A stretch of DNA of 14,485 nt, taken from NCBI GenBank assembly GCA_028565635.1, contig JAOXYB010032076.1, forward strand, positions 1 through 14,485, given 5' to 3'. This DNA comes from Phoronis ovalis. Its lineage: Eukaryota > Phoronida > Phoronidae. How positions within the stretch are numbered: the stretch's first letter is position 1; the number at the start of each line of letters is the position of its first letter. Below are positions 1-8,212 of the stretch, in pieces. The notes beneath the pieces are model-generated. The model saw nothing but the letters and a program-made list of their open reading frames with translations, searched no databases and was not told the DNA's origin. Both the position numbers and the translations under genes were made by a program.

Positions 1-210
1 TCCTTTTCCCTATTTCGCCCTTCTGACCCTCAAGAGAAACAAATCTTTTTTGACCCTCAGGAGAAAACTCCCTATTTTGCCCTTCTGACCCTCAAGAGAA
101 AAAAATCTTTTGGACCCTCAGGAGAAACCTTTTTGACCCCTCAGGAGAAACCCTATTTCTCCCTTCTGACCCTCAAGAGAAAATATTTTTTTTGACCCTC
201 AGGAGAAAAC
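1..210. repeat. Imperfect minisatellite with GACCCTCA core
   Basis: Seven copies of a core reading GACCCTCA-R-GAGAAA occur at about 25, 52, 87, 113, 135 (one extra C), 168 and 194. Two versions alternate. Version A has CAAGAG and is preceded by CCCTTCT; version B has CAGGAG and is preceded by a T-run. Together they form a composite unit of about 62 bp, interrupted by one additional B copy at 135. The array starts at or before the window edge, so its full length is unknown. It lies just beyond the 3' UTR of the minus-strand LINE copy, so it may be the tail of that element or an unrelated local satellite. Confidence 0.85.
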
Positions 211-253
211 CCTCTTCCCCCCCCTACCTACAAAAACTGGAACGGGCCTCTGT

Positions 254-272
254 CTGTCAGAGTGTCTGACAG
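254..272 (-). other. Perfect 8-bp stem-loop in putative LINE 3' UTR
   Basis: CTGTCAGA at 254-261 and TCTGACAG at 265-272 are exact reverse complements separated by 3 nt. They lie about 50 bp downstream of the stop codon (320-322) of the minus-strand LINE ORF remnant, so the element's RNA would carry a compact hairpin near its 3' end. Several LINE clades use 3' stem-loops for recognition by their own reverse transcriptase. That role here is inference only. Confidence 0.5.
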
Positions 273-319
273 GTTGACACTGAATGAAGACAGAACACTA
301 AGTTGTGACTTACTTTTAC

Positions 320-566
320 TTATGTTGATTTCCAATTCAGGATCCTTTTAGTTCGTTCCTCTATATTAGAATCTGCATCTTCATCCCAGGTTTGCATCAC
401 TTCCCCACTTCCGGAGATCGTTGCCTTGTAATCATCGTATACAATGCTTTGATTGGCCCAGTATTTATCAAGTCGGTTTTTAAAAGAATCGGTGCTTGGA
501 GCGGAAACTATTTCTGAGAGGCAATTCCAGTAATTTACCACTCTGATGGCAAAAGTATTTTTTCAC
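320..566 (-). pseudogene. LINE polyprotein C-terminal tail
   Basis: The minus-strand frame reads [25 protein letters not shown], then an acidic tail ending with TAA at 320-322. 'W-N-x-L-(P/S)-E-x-V-x-A-P-S-x-x-x-F-K-x-x-L' is the standard last block of Jockey/CR1-like LINE proteins. A one-base loss near 550-560 seems to separate the KKYF block from the rest. The tail directly follows DLPD, so roughly 250 residues of palm, thumb and connection appear to be missing. Confidence 0.75.
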
Positions 567-567
567 T

Positions 568-956
568 AGATCTGGCAAATCATGTATGAATATTACAAAT
601 AATAACGGACCAAGAACCGATCCTTGAGGAATCCCTGATGTAACTTTAGACCATCTTGAATATTAATTGTTTACTGACACTCTTTGTATTATATTACTTA
701 GCAAACTATTTATCCATCCAAGTATTGGTTCTTCAATTCCGTATGATTTCAATTTATTTATCAAACGCTTATGTGATACTGTGTCGAATGCTTTCATATA
801 AATACAATCATTTGATTTGCCAGTATCAATAGCTTCCGACCATTTATCTAAAACATTTAATAATTGCAGCGACGTTGACCTTCCAGACATAAATCCAAAC
901 TGCCTGTCAGTGAAGAAATCATTTTTCTTTATAAATTCTGTAATATTTTGTCTTAT
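568..956 (-). pseudogene. LINE reverse transcriptase, front half only
   Basis: The translation gives ITEFIKKNDFFTDRQFGF, SGRSTSLQLLNVLDKW, KAFDTVSHKRLINKLKSYGI, a TAA at 663-665, then [16 protein letters not shown] and HDLPD. These are the first conserved blocks of a LINE reverse transcriptase, the fingers and the first part of the palm. The two-aspartate YADD block should follow about 15-20 residues after DLPD and is absent. About three residues before KAFD appear lost as well, including the usual first catalytic Asp region. Confidence 0.8.
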
Positions 957-1147
957 TCACATACGTCGCATTGGAGTGCATCCTCGTCAACAGTCACAAG
1001 CTTTTGACAAGTACCACATAAAGTAGATTCAATATCCACACAGAATTTCTCGTTGTTACCGCCATTTTGAATATCTGAAACACTATTCTTTTCCTTCTCT
1101 ACATTTAATTTTTTTGTACTACTTCTACTTCCTTTTCGTTGTGACAT
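953..1147 (-). pseudogene. LINE ORF N-terminal zinc-finger fragment
   Basis: The frame opens at the ATG at 1147-1145 and runs to a TAA at 955-953. It begins with a basic, Ser/Lys-rich stretch and ends with two CxxC-type pairs spaced like a PHD-type finger (C-G-T-C, then C-D-V-C followed by E). In intact relatives the finger continues and is followed by an endonuclease. Here the next bases already belong to the reverse transcriptase in a different frame, so the finger is cut in half by a deletion. Confidence 0.65.
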
Positions 1148-1201
1148 GCTTAGCAGTATATTATCATGATATGTACAATTCTGAGTCAAATATATGGTCA
1201 A

Positions 1202-1339
1202 TGAACTATATTATATACTAATAACAATAATTTAGCTGCACTGATAATAAACCCGACTGTCACCCTTCATGGACATCGTATCTTCGCAGGGTTTCTTTTT
1301 TGTGACCGTTATATATCATAGAGTCAACGTTTTTACCCT
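1202..1339. other. Unassigned spacer between head-to-head LINE copies
   Basis: No coding similarity was recognised in this short stretch. It probably contains 5' UTR sequence of the minus-strand LINE on the left and degenerate 5' sequence of the plus-strand LINE on the right. No target-site duplication could be identified. Confidence 0.4.
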
Positions 1340-2700
1340 GTGCCTCACACGCCTACCAACAATTTTGACAAGTTTCCAGGGGTTGTGACTCAGTATCACG
1401 ATTGTGTTCAAAGCAAGCTGAGGTTCCATCAGAGTGGGTTAATGTAAATGTTTCCCCACTGTTTAATAAAGGGGACAAGGTCAATGCACCGAATTATCGC
1501 CCAGTAACTCTTACAATCTGCTCAATTATGATGAAACATCTTGAAAACTTGAACATATTATGTGATGCATGACATGTTTTCCAAAACAAACGATCTTGCG
1601 AATCACAATTTATACTGACTATTGAAGATTTAGCAAAATCCCTGGATCTCGGTGAGTTGACAGATATCATACTGTAGATTTCTCCAAGGCCTTTGATAAA
1701 GTGTCACACAGTAGACTGCTCAGGAAGTTAGACCACTATGGTATACGAGGAAACATCAACGCATAGATTCGTAGCTTCTTGACTGGCCGAAATTAAGCAG
1801 ACGGTGCTAGATCTGATGAATGCGATGTTACATCCGGCGTCCCTCAGGGTTCCGTCCTTGGTCCTGCCCTGTTTCTCCTCTTTATTAATGATTTGCCCAA
1901 CAGAGTGTCTTCAGGTGTTTGTCTCTTAGCTGACGACTGTGTGTTATAGCGTAAGATCAAGATGTTGGAGGATGCAACTGCCCTTCAGCAGGACCTTGAT
2001 AGTCTTCAGCTGTGGGAGAGTGACTGGTTGATGGAATTTCATCCTGTAACGTGTCTAGTAATCAGAGTCACCGATAAGAAGACCCCTTTAACATTTGACT
2101 ATAATATTCACAACCATATATTAGAGGCTGTAAGTTCTGCGAAGTATCTTGGCATCAGCCTTCATAAATCATTCAACTTGTGTCTATAGTGTCTGTGCTA
2201 AAGCAAACAGCACACTTGGTGTTTTACACAGAAATATGATCAGTTGCCAATGTACAGCTAGATGTTATACAACCCTAGTCAGACCCATTATGGAATACGC
2301 TTCAGTAGTATGGGACCCTCACACAAAGGACAAACTTGTGTGGGAGTCTCTGCAAGAAAGATGTGCAAAACCAAAGCCTGTTATGATGTATAAGATCCAA
2401 AGCAATCTTATTAATATTCCTGCACATCAATATACACAACCAACTGCCGTTTAGACAGCTACAGTAGACACTCATTCTTCCCAAGCACAGTGGAACACCA
2501 TCCCCTAGGTGACTACCTCAGCAGATTCACTGGAAGGTTTCAAGTCGAGCCTTTAACGCATCCAAGTAATTTGAAGACCGATGGATACTTGTATATTGTG
2601 TACATATGGTTTTGGAATTTGTTTATTTTATGCACCAGTATTTGACATTGTTTGCGCACACACACACACACACTCAAGACCGATTAAGGAAGAAGAAGAA
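1340..2700 (+). mobile_element. Degenerate LINE reverse transcriptase pseudogene
   Basis: Reverse transcriptase blocks are read in order across frames: VSPLFNKGDK...NYRPVTLT (about 1450-1515), RSCESQFILTIEDLAKSL, FSKAFDKVSHSRLLRKL (about 1680-1730), [24 protein letters not shown] (about 1830-1900), LLADDCVL (1923-1946), LQQDLDSLQLWESDWLMEFHP, AKYLGISLHKSFN, then AKANSTLGVLHRN, YTTLVRPIMEYASVVWDP, SRHSFFPSTV and SLEGFKSSL. Damage is heavy: a one-base loss before FSKAFD, TAG at 1947-1949 just after ADDCVL, a break after 2185, and a deletion near 2370 joining QERCA to PVMMYKI. It is a different family from the minus-strand copy. The 3' end carries a CA run and a GAA run, as expected for LINE tails. 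Confidence 0.88.
2657..2700 (+). repeat. LINE 3' microsatellites (CA)n and (GAA)n
   Basis: A CA run lies at 2657-2673, followed after a short spacer by GGAAGAAGAAGAA to 2700. Short 3' tandem repeats are a hallmark of many LINEs that lack a poly(A) tail. The GAA run is taken as the right boundary of the plus-strand LINE. Confidence 0.65.
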
Positions 2701-2986
2701 TTGTGTATTGTTGTACTAATAATCGACACTATAAATATATTATGAAACAGGTGAACACGTCAAGGCAAGCTCAGATGCTTGTATTAACTGCCCAATTGCT
2801 TATTGCGCATAAAATTATTTTCTGTATTTTAGTTAATGACCTCGCATATTTGGAATCATGATTCACAAGCATTGCTATCTGATAGGTTTTCATTTATTAA
2901 TAACCAGTTATTGAAATGAGTTAAGTAGTGGAGAAAAAGGTGTGGGTACTGGCTTATTTAAAGAAATAAAACCTGTGAAAGCCAAA
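2701..2986. other. Non-coding spacer
   Basis: AT-rich sequence between the LINE tail and the 33-bp minisatellite. No coding, RNA or inverted-repeat structure was recognised. Confidence 0.5.
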
Positions 2987-3253
2987 TTTGATATTTATAA
3001 GCTAGTTATTACCTGAAACAGTTTGATAAATAAGCTACTTATTACGGGAAACAGTTTGATAAATAAGGTAGTTATTACCTGAAACGGTTTGATAAATAAG
3101 CTACTTATTACGGGAAACAGTTTGATAAGTAAGGTAGTTATTACCTGAAACAGTTTGATAAATAAGCTAGTTATTACCTGAAACAGTTTGATAAATAAAC
3201 TAGTTATTACCTGAAACAGTTTGATAAATATGCTAGTTATTACTCGGAAACAC
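2987..3253. repeat. 33-bp minisatellite, eight copies
   Basis: The unit starts TTTGATAAATAAGC and ends CTGAAACAG. Copies lie at 2987-3021 (35 bp), then 3022, 3055, 3088, 3121, 3154 and 3187 (33 bp each), and a degenerate last copy at 3220-3253. Copies 2 and 4 share CTACTTATTACGGG, while 3 and 5 share GGTAGTTATTACCT, so copies 2-5 form two 66-bp higher-order units. The array lies about 0.9 kb upstream of the EDC3 start codon. All plus-strand frames contain stops; one minus-strand frame is open, but it has no ATG and no sign of being coding. Confidence 0.93.
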
Positions 3254-3428
3254 TCGAAATTTAGGGATTACTAAATCGATTTCTAATTGTAGCTAGGTAG
3301 GTTACATCGCACTCCAGTATTATGGAAGAGCTTACTTCTGCTCTCGAACTCGCTATAAAATAATGATATATCCAGTTTGATCAATCCATGTTTCCAGGAT
3401 GTTAGTCCTGCATATTAAACTCTTGAAG

Positions 3429-3440
3429 TGACTTAAGTCA
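3429..3440. other. 12-bp perfect palindrome
   Basis: TGACTTAAGTCA is self-complementary and lies about 22 bp left of the possible inverted-repeat element at 3464-3591. It could be a dimeric transcription-factor site or chance in AT-rich DNA. Confidence 0.3.
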
Positions 3441-3463
3441 AGAGGATCCAGTCCAACCAATTA

Positions 3464-3591
3464 GTCCAATTCTGTTCACTGTTGATTTAGTGTTTTACCC
3501 TGAGATCTGAGACTAAGATAACTAAATGCAGTGTGCAGTGCAGCTAAAACAAAACATCGAAGGTAGAACACTTAAAGGACAAGAATTGGAC
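3464..3591. mobile_element. Possible short TA-flanked MITE
   Basis: GTCCAATTCT at 3464-3473 is exactly repeated in inverted orientation as AGAATTGGAC at 3582-3591, and each copy is flanked by TA (3462-3463 and 3592-3593). The inverted similarity extends inward imperfectly to AGTGTTTTAC on the left and GTAGAACACT on the right, about 30 bp per arm. A 128-bp body with TA on both sides resembles a Tc1/mariner-type MITE. No transposase is present. Chance cannot be excluded without other genomic copies. Confidence 0.45.
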
Positions 3592-3593
3592 TA

Positions 3594-4185
3594 GTCCTCC
3601 AATAATTTCTGTTTGGTTCCTGGACTTGTGGCAGTGCATTGCATACATGCACGTGCAAGATGTCTGATAGCTAATAATGCTTCCAAGGGCATGCAGACAA
3701 TATGAAAGTGGGTACCCATGTTTTAATGTGGCTGTTAAAAAATCCCCTAACAGAGTGGCTTTGGAAGCTATAAAGCAGTTGCAGTGACTTGATCAAAGTA
3801 ACAACCTAAGGAAGTGATTATATTTGGAAAGAATATGTGTGCAGCATATATATAACCAAATAACATCGCTTGTAAGTTTTATTCTCAATTCACTAGGTGT
3901 AAACTGTAATCAAAATCGCACCCTAAGCAAACACCAAGGAACCGCCCCTTTTCCATGATTTTAGTAAAGTATTAACATGCGTAACTTGTTGACAGTTGGA
4001 AAATACCCTTGCACATGAAAATTTATTTGAAACAGGGGTAATGACTTTCATATTTGTTTGGGATAATACTGTATCTGCTGTTGTTTATTGATTATGTTTG
4101 AAATACTCTTATTTAACATTAAGCTGTATGTGTCGGTATATTTAGAATAAAGTATCAGTTAATTTAAATTTCTGTTGTTTTTTAG
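3594..4185 (+). other. EDC3 upstream region and probable 5' UTR intron
   Basis: No coding sequence is seen. The region ends in a pyrimidine-rich splice acceptor (TCTGTTGTTTTTTAG, ending 4185) three bases before the EDC3 ATG, so at least one non-coding 5' exon lies upstream. GTAAGT at 3872-3877 is a possible donor, which would give a 314-bp intron. A TATATATA tract lies near 3846-3853. Neither the first exon nor the transcription start can be fixed from sequence. Confidence 0.5.
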
Positions 4186-4188
4186 AAA

Positions 4189-4349
4189 ATGTCGAGCAGT
4201 TGGATTGGCCATGTGGTGTCTGCTGATTGTGGTGAGATGGGTGTATACCAAGGCCATGTACTTAAAGTCAACAATACAGACCAAACCATGACATTGGGAA
4301 AAACGTTTAGAAATGGGGTGCCATACAATGTACCAGAAGTCATAATAGG
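4189..4349 (+). CDS. EDC3: EDC3 coding exon 1 (LSm domain, N-terminal part)
   Basis: The ATG at 4189-4191 sits three bases after a splice acceptor and has A at -3. The encoded start, MSSSWIGHVVSADCG, aligns with the known start of animal EDC3 proteins. The exon ends after VPEVII plus two bases of a Gly codon (residue 54), at donor GTATGC (4350), phase 2. Confidence 0.95.
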
Positions 4350-7300
4350 GTATGCAGTAATTTAGTTTTGATAATATATTAGCAAGTCGGACCTCACAAA
4401 GTGTGATCAGAACAACTTAGTAGCTAAGTTTGGCATTGGGTTAACATCCAAGAGATCTCAGGTTCTAATCTCTGAGACCATGCTTTAGTTTGGTCGGTTT
4501 CTTAGTTACCTGTGACTATGTTAAAAAAGTATATAGGCTAAGGTTAATTGTTTAAGGACTGCTGAATTACGTTTCAAAAGATTTGGTAACAAAGAAATTG
4601 GGTGACATTAATTGATTTACCCTCTGCTTCCTGTTTTTATACAGTTGCAAACTTCCAATCAATTACATTATAAAAAAGGTTTATCTCACTTTAAAAAATC
4701 AGGAAATAAAATTGTACAAAAAAAATTATAGTGAGATTAGCTATTTGAAAAAGTTTAAATCTGACTTCATGTTACAGTGCTCAAAATATCAAGGATCTAA
4801 AAATTCTGAAAACTCCAGCAGAGTTATCAGCAGAAGAACATGGTTGCAATCAATTGAGCAAAAAAGAATCTACTGAGCCTGCCAAACCTGCACCAGTGTA
4901 CCGAGGATCACCAGATATCAGGAAAACCAAATGTACACCGAAACGTTTAGGATCTCCAAACATTGGAAGTACTACTCCAGGAAATGGTGAATATTACAGG
5001 AAAAGAACTAACTCTGGTGTGTATACTAATAAAATTTGGCAACACTAACTTGAAACACATGTTCTTATGGCCATGTATTTCCTACCTACTGGCGATGTAC
5101 TGCAAGTGTGGATCGCTATGACTGTCCAGGTATAAAAATGGATGCCTAATTTGAGTATACAGTGTAAATATGTGGATCAGGATTTTTCGTCCATTTCATA
5201 CATTTGGATACTTTTAAATATATGATATGCTGAAACTGCCACCTCCTTTTAATGAATTTCCTGTTACTTAAGCTCGTAGTGACAGCTCTGCAAATAACTC
5301 TGCATATTAACTCCTCAGTAGATTTCATTAGTTATTAAAGCTTCGCTTGTAACTTGTGCTGTGTGCATCATTTTTTACAACATTTTTTAAAATACCATAG
5401 TTTTGGTAGAAATATGAATTTTAAAGTCAATGCTTTAGAAGCATTTAACTGAAATACTACTGAACCTACATTTTTTAAAACAGATCCCCAAAAGAGAGAA
5501 CTCTCAGATTTTGCTTGGTAAAAAGAAATGAAAGTGCCTGGCTAAAAAAAGGAAAAATGTAGTTTACAAAGTATATGGTTTTTCCTCTAGTTACCCAAAC
5601 TACAATTTCTGTTTTTTCACAAAAACATGTCTTCTTTTGTCAGTGTCTGAGATATCTTTGTCTAGAAGCCAACAACGATCAACTCCAAAAAAAATAGAAT
5701 CTAGTCAGTCGGCCAGGAGAAAACCACGAGAAGACTGCTTTAGTGCGCCAGTAGACACTTTTCTCGAAGATTTTGATTTTGAGAAAAACTTAGCCTTATT
5801 TGATAAGAAAGCAGTGTTTTGTGAGATTAACGGTGGACAACCAACAGTAGTACAGATCGCTGAGGGAGAAGCAAAATATCGCTGCGATGAAAATGTTCTT
5901 CAGAGCAAGCCAATAGTTTTACAGCAGATTAAGCTACCAGATGGCAGTGCTGGAGATAAATTGTACACCACAGGTACTATGGTTTTCCTGATAACTTTAG
6001 AAATTGTTAGATGAGTTGGGAATGCTTGCATTTCATGAGGGAGCCGGAGGAGTGTATTTCTGTGTAAAGAAGAAGTATAGGTGGTGCCCCCTCTCCACAG
6101 TGCTGTAAATAACTCCAGAGTAAATGAGCCTTCACGTTTAATATTGTTGTTAATAATATCATTTAATGTCGTGTTTTTGCTGAAACTCGTGGCTTCGTTT
6201 GTAAACCAAGTTCTTTTATGTCAACAAAAAGTTAGTTTTTTGCAGATTTATGTTTTACATAATTTGTTGGTGTAACATGAATTCTTATTAAGTTTGAAGG
6301 GAAACGGTTGCAAGAATTGTAATATTTTAGACACTGGTCTGGTTGTACCAAGCATGATTATTCAAACAAGACAGAAATTGTTTGCTGCGGCTGAAAGGTT
6401 AGGATACAGTTTAGACCGGCGGTTAGAAATGGTGGGGAGATCTGCTGCTGAAATGGTTTTACAGCTGTTAGGTGGAGTGCACAGGTAAGATTGTCTTAGT
6501 TGACGTTCTAAGTAGTTTCACTTATCTTTTCAACATTTAACATGATTATGGGGAAGTCGGTTAATATTAAAATATAATTATAAATAATCAGCTCACTAGC
6601 TTTATTCCACTATCTTGCCATGAAGACATCAAGGGACATCAATAGTTGTGATACGGTTTAAGTTTGTTTCTCATGGCAATTCCATTCTTTTGCTAACTAT
6701 TACAGTGATGTTTAATAATTAAAAATGATACCCGCAGTGGCTATAGAGATTGGTATGCGAGTCACATTCATATGGTTAAGATGGAAAATAACTTTGGATA
6801 TAATTATTATTGTACTATAATTGCCTCAGTTTTTCTTGTAACAAGAAATATCTTTTTGCTAATAAAATGCGCTTGCTTAGTTCACTAAGCTTCTTCCTTC
6901 ATATATGTCATCATATAATTATTCTCAACAAGTGTAAAAGAGCAAAGCCAGGTGTAAGATGCCCCAACCAAGGTAATTTTAAATAAATAATAAACCGATT
7001 TTTTCTCTAGCAATGTGTATGATTCGATGTAAATTTTATAATTTGAGAATTCTAGCATACATCTCTTTGCAGACTTAACCCAAAAAACTCCCATCAAAAA
7101 CCAACAGTGGTAGTATTATGTGGTCCACATATGCAAGGTGCTCAGGGGATCAACTGTGCCAGACATCTAGCTAACAGAAGTGTCAATGCAACTGTATTCA
7201 TGCCAAATTTTGTTCAGATGGACAAGTACTTATTAGATGAGCTGTCATTGTTTAACCTAACAACTGGAAAAAGGACTGCTAGCATTGAAAGTAGGCTCTG

Positions 7301-8153
7301 TTTTCTCCGTCATGCACTATTTATAAGCTGTTTTTGAAAACCACAGACCTTTGCCAGCAGTATGTGATCATATGCATCATTTTTGTTTGAAACAGTGGCA
7401 TAGGAGCAAAGTTAAAACAAACTATGAAATGCTGTATATATACTTATGAAAATTCCCCCGTGCAGATAAGTGAACCAAAAAAGTTCTGTGAACCTGCCAC
7501 TATATTGAATAATAATTATTTATTTACTTCAATCTGCAGTCTGTTGGTATGTGCTATTTTGTCAAAGTATATTTATTTTTATATTATAATTATTGTAGAG
7601 CGATAATTCGTGGTTCTCTGGTTCACTACAGAATCACACAAGTAGAAAGTAAAATGAGACTTATAAAAGGACAGACAGTATACATTTACAATTAGTTAGC
7701 TTGATATCTTCAAGTACTGATAGTTACGGATGAAAAGTGGAATGAAGGAATGGTACAATCTATCATGTATGCTTATGTCTGTCAGGTAAATACAGTTATA
7801 TTTTTGTTTTAGATTTACCCACACATCCTGTGGATATCATCATCAACTGCTTGGATGACCATGAAAGAACTCAACTGTTAGGAGAACAAGTGTGGTACAA
7901 AACTATTGTAGAATGGTCCAATCAGAACAAAGCACCTGTGCTTAGCATAGATCCTCCAATTACTGGTGTTGCCATAGAAACAAAGTGGTCATTAAGTGTA
8001 GCATTACCACTGAGTTTATCAGATAAAAGTGGCGCCATGTATTTGTGTGATGTTGGCTTCCCAAAACTAGTTTTTAAAGAACTGGGGATTAAATATATGT
8101 CTCCATTTGGACATAAATTTTTAATTCCATTGTATGTGAAGACTGGTTCATAA
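4189..8153 (+). CDS. EDC3: EDC3, enhancer of mRNA-decapping protein 3 (6 coding exons)
   Basis: Joined exons 4189-4349, 4778-5016, 5644-5973, 6331-6484, 7073-7290 and 7813-8153 give 1,443 nt, or 480 residues; human EDC3 has 508. Residues 1 to about 66 match the divergent LSm domain (WIGHVVSADCG, GVYQGHV, VPEV, KDLKIL). The FDF motif is at 177-179 in DTFLEDFDFEKNLALFDK. A YjeF_N domain runs from about 246 to 476 (GLVVPS, RRLEMVG, CGPHMQGAQG at 311-320, LPTHPVDIIINCLD, APVLSIDPP, KWSL, YLCDVGFP, SPFG). In the known family, LSm binds DCP2 and DCP1 partners, FDF binds the helicase DDX6/Me31B, and YjeF_N dimerises, scaffolding P-bodies and stimulating decapping. All introns are GT-AG and the frame is preserved across each junction. 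The linker between LSm and FDF is poorly conserved, so a small extra exon there cannot be excluded. Confidence 0.95.
4421..4500 (+). repeat. Possible degenerate tRNA-derived SINE in EDC3 intron 1
   Basis: TAGCTAAGTTTGG at 4421-4433 resembles a tRNA A box and GGTTCTAATCTC at 4461-4472 resembles a B box (GGTTCRANNCC), at a plausible spacing. No cloverleaf can be folded, so it is not a tRNA gene. The boxes are imperfect and could be chance. Confidence 0.25.
4778..5016 (+). CDS. EDC3: EDC3 coding exon 2 (end of LSm domain and linker)
   Basis: Acceptor TTACAG ends at 4777. The first bases complete Gly54 and continue AQNIKDLKIL, the last strand of the LSm domain. The rest is a Pro/Ser/Lys-rich linker to about residue 133. 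Donors at 5017, 5019 and 5021 overlap in GGTGTGTATA; only the one at 5017 (phase 1) keeps the frame into exon 3. Confidence 0.9.
5017..5643 (+). other. EDC3 intron 2
   Basis: 627-bp intron with donor GTGTGT and acceptor TTTGTCAG. No other gene or repeat was recognised inside it. Confidence 0.88.
5644..5973 (+). CDS. EDC3: EDC3 coding exon 3 (FDF domain)
   Basis: Acceptor TTCTTTTGTCAG ends at 5643. The exon encodes a basic Ser-rich stretch and then the FDF domain (EDFDFEKNLALFDKKAVF), closely matching other animal EDC3 proteins, and continues to YRCDENVLQSKP. Donor GTACTA at 5974 is phase 1. Confidence 0.94.
5974..6330 (+). other. EDC3 intron 3
   Basis: 357-bp intron, GTACTA to TTTTAG. Short open frames inside it read through splice sites and are not conserved protein sequence. 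Confidence 0.88.
6331..6484 (+). CDS. EDC3: EDC3 coding exon 4 (start of YjeF_N domain)
   Basis: Acceptor ATATTTTAG ends at 6330. The split codon gives Asp244, then TGLVVPSMI, corresponding to the DSGLVVPS block of vertebrate EDC3. RRLEMVGRSAAEMVLQLLGG follows. Donor GTAAGA at 6485 is phase 2. Confidence 0.94.
6485..7072 (+). other. EDC3 intron 4
   Basis: 588-bp AT-rich intron, GTAAGA to TTTGCAG. No embedded gene or clear repeat was seen. Confidence 0.9.
7073..7290 (+). CDS. EDC3: EDC3 coding exon 5 (YjeF_N core)
   Basis: Acceptor CTCTTTGCAG ends at 7072. The split Arg codon continues LNPKNSHQKPTVVVLCGPHM, then QGAQGINCARHLANRSV and FMPNFVQM. The GPHMQGAQG loop takes the place of the glycine-rich GNNGGDG loop of catalytic YjeF_N proteins. 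Donor GTAGGC at 7291 is phase 1. Confidence 0.95.
7291..7812 (+). other. EDC3 intron 5
   Basis: 522-bp AT-rich intron, GTAGGC to GTTTTAG. Nothing else was recognised inside it. Confidence 0.9.
7813..8153 (+). CDS. EDC3: EDC3 coding exon 6 (end of YjeF_N domain, stop)
   Basis: Acceptor TTTTGTTTTAG ends at 7812. The exon encodes LPTHPVDIIINCLDD, APVLSIDPP, KWSLSVALPL, MYLCDVGFP and SPFGHKFLIPL, and ends with TAA at 8151-8153. The first residue, Asn368, comes from a split codon; vertebrates usually have Asp there. Confidence 0.95.
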
Positions 8154-8206
8154 TGACTGACTCCTGTGTGCAGTCAGTGATGGAAAAACGGGAATATCAC
8201 AAAAAA

Positions 8207-8212
8207 AATAAA
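8207..8212 (+). promoter_or_regulatory. Candidate EDC3 polyadenylation signal
   Basis: AATAAA lies 54 nt after the EDC3 stop codon, inside an A-rich stretch. Further AATAAA hexamers are at 8439-8444 and 8528-8533, so a longer 3' UTR reaching towards the facing gene is possible. Confidence 0.5.

Larger units (their letters stand above)
240..1201 (-). mobile_element. Internally deleted LINE (non-LTR retrotransposon) copy
   Basis: Three blocks of one LINE polyprotein are read in order on the minus strand. The 5' block starts at the ATG at 1147-1145 (MSQRKGS) and ends in a C-x2-C cluster (CGTCQK...CDVCE), like the zinc-finger N-termini of many CR1/Jockey-like LINEs. Near 956 it jumps to reverse transcriptase sequence (ITEFIKK, FTDRQFGFMSGRST, KAFDTVSHKRL, then [13 protein letters not shown] at about 607-650). 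Near 566 it jumps again to the family's C-terminal tail ([18 protein letters not shown]), stopping at 320. The endonuclease and the catalytic YADD palm are missing. A stop at 663-665, an apparent loss of about three codons inside the usual DxxKAFD motif and frame changes at both junctions make it non-functional. It belongs to a broad Jockey/CR1-like group; the exact family is not identified. Confidence 0.85.

Noticed and set aside
2987-3253. CRISPR-like array
   Set aside because: The 33-bp units are directly adjacent with no unique spacers, and the genome is eukaryotic; it is a plain minisatellite.
2987-3253. Repeat protein encoded on the minus strand of the 33-bp array
   Set aside because: The 11-codon frame is open, but it has no ATG, and a period divisible by three leaves open frames by chance.
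5146-5328. 60-codon minus-strand frame inside EDC3 intron 2
   Set aside because: Short, no motif, and inside a well-supported intron on the opposite strand.
6081-6275. 64-codon hydrophobic frame in EDC3 intron 3
   Set aside because: It lies between well-supported splice sites, and the hydrophobic Leu/Val/Phe content follows from T-rich sequence.
6728-6775. CCCGCAGTGGCTATAGAGATTGG, resembling a tRNA or SINE 5' end
   Set aside because: Only an A-box-like stretch is present, with no B box at a suitable distance.
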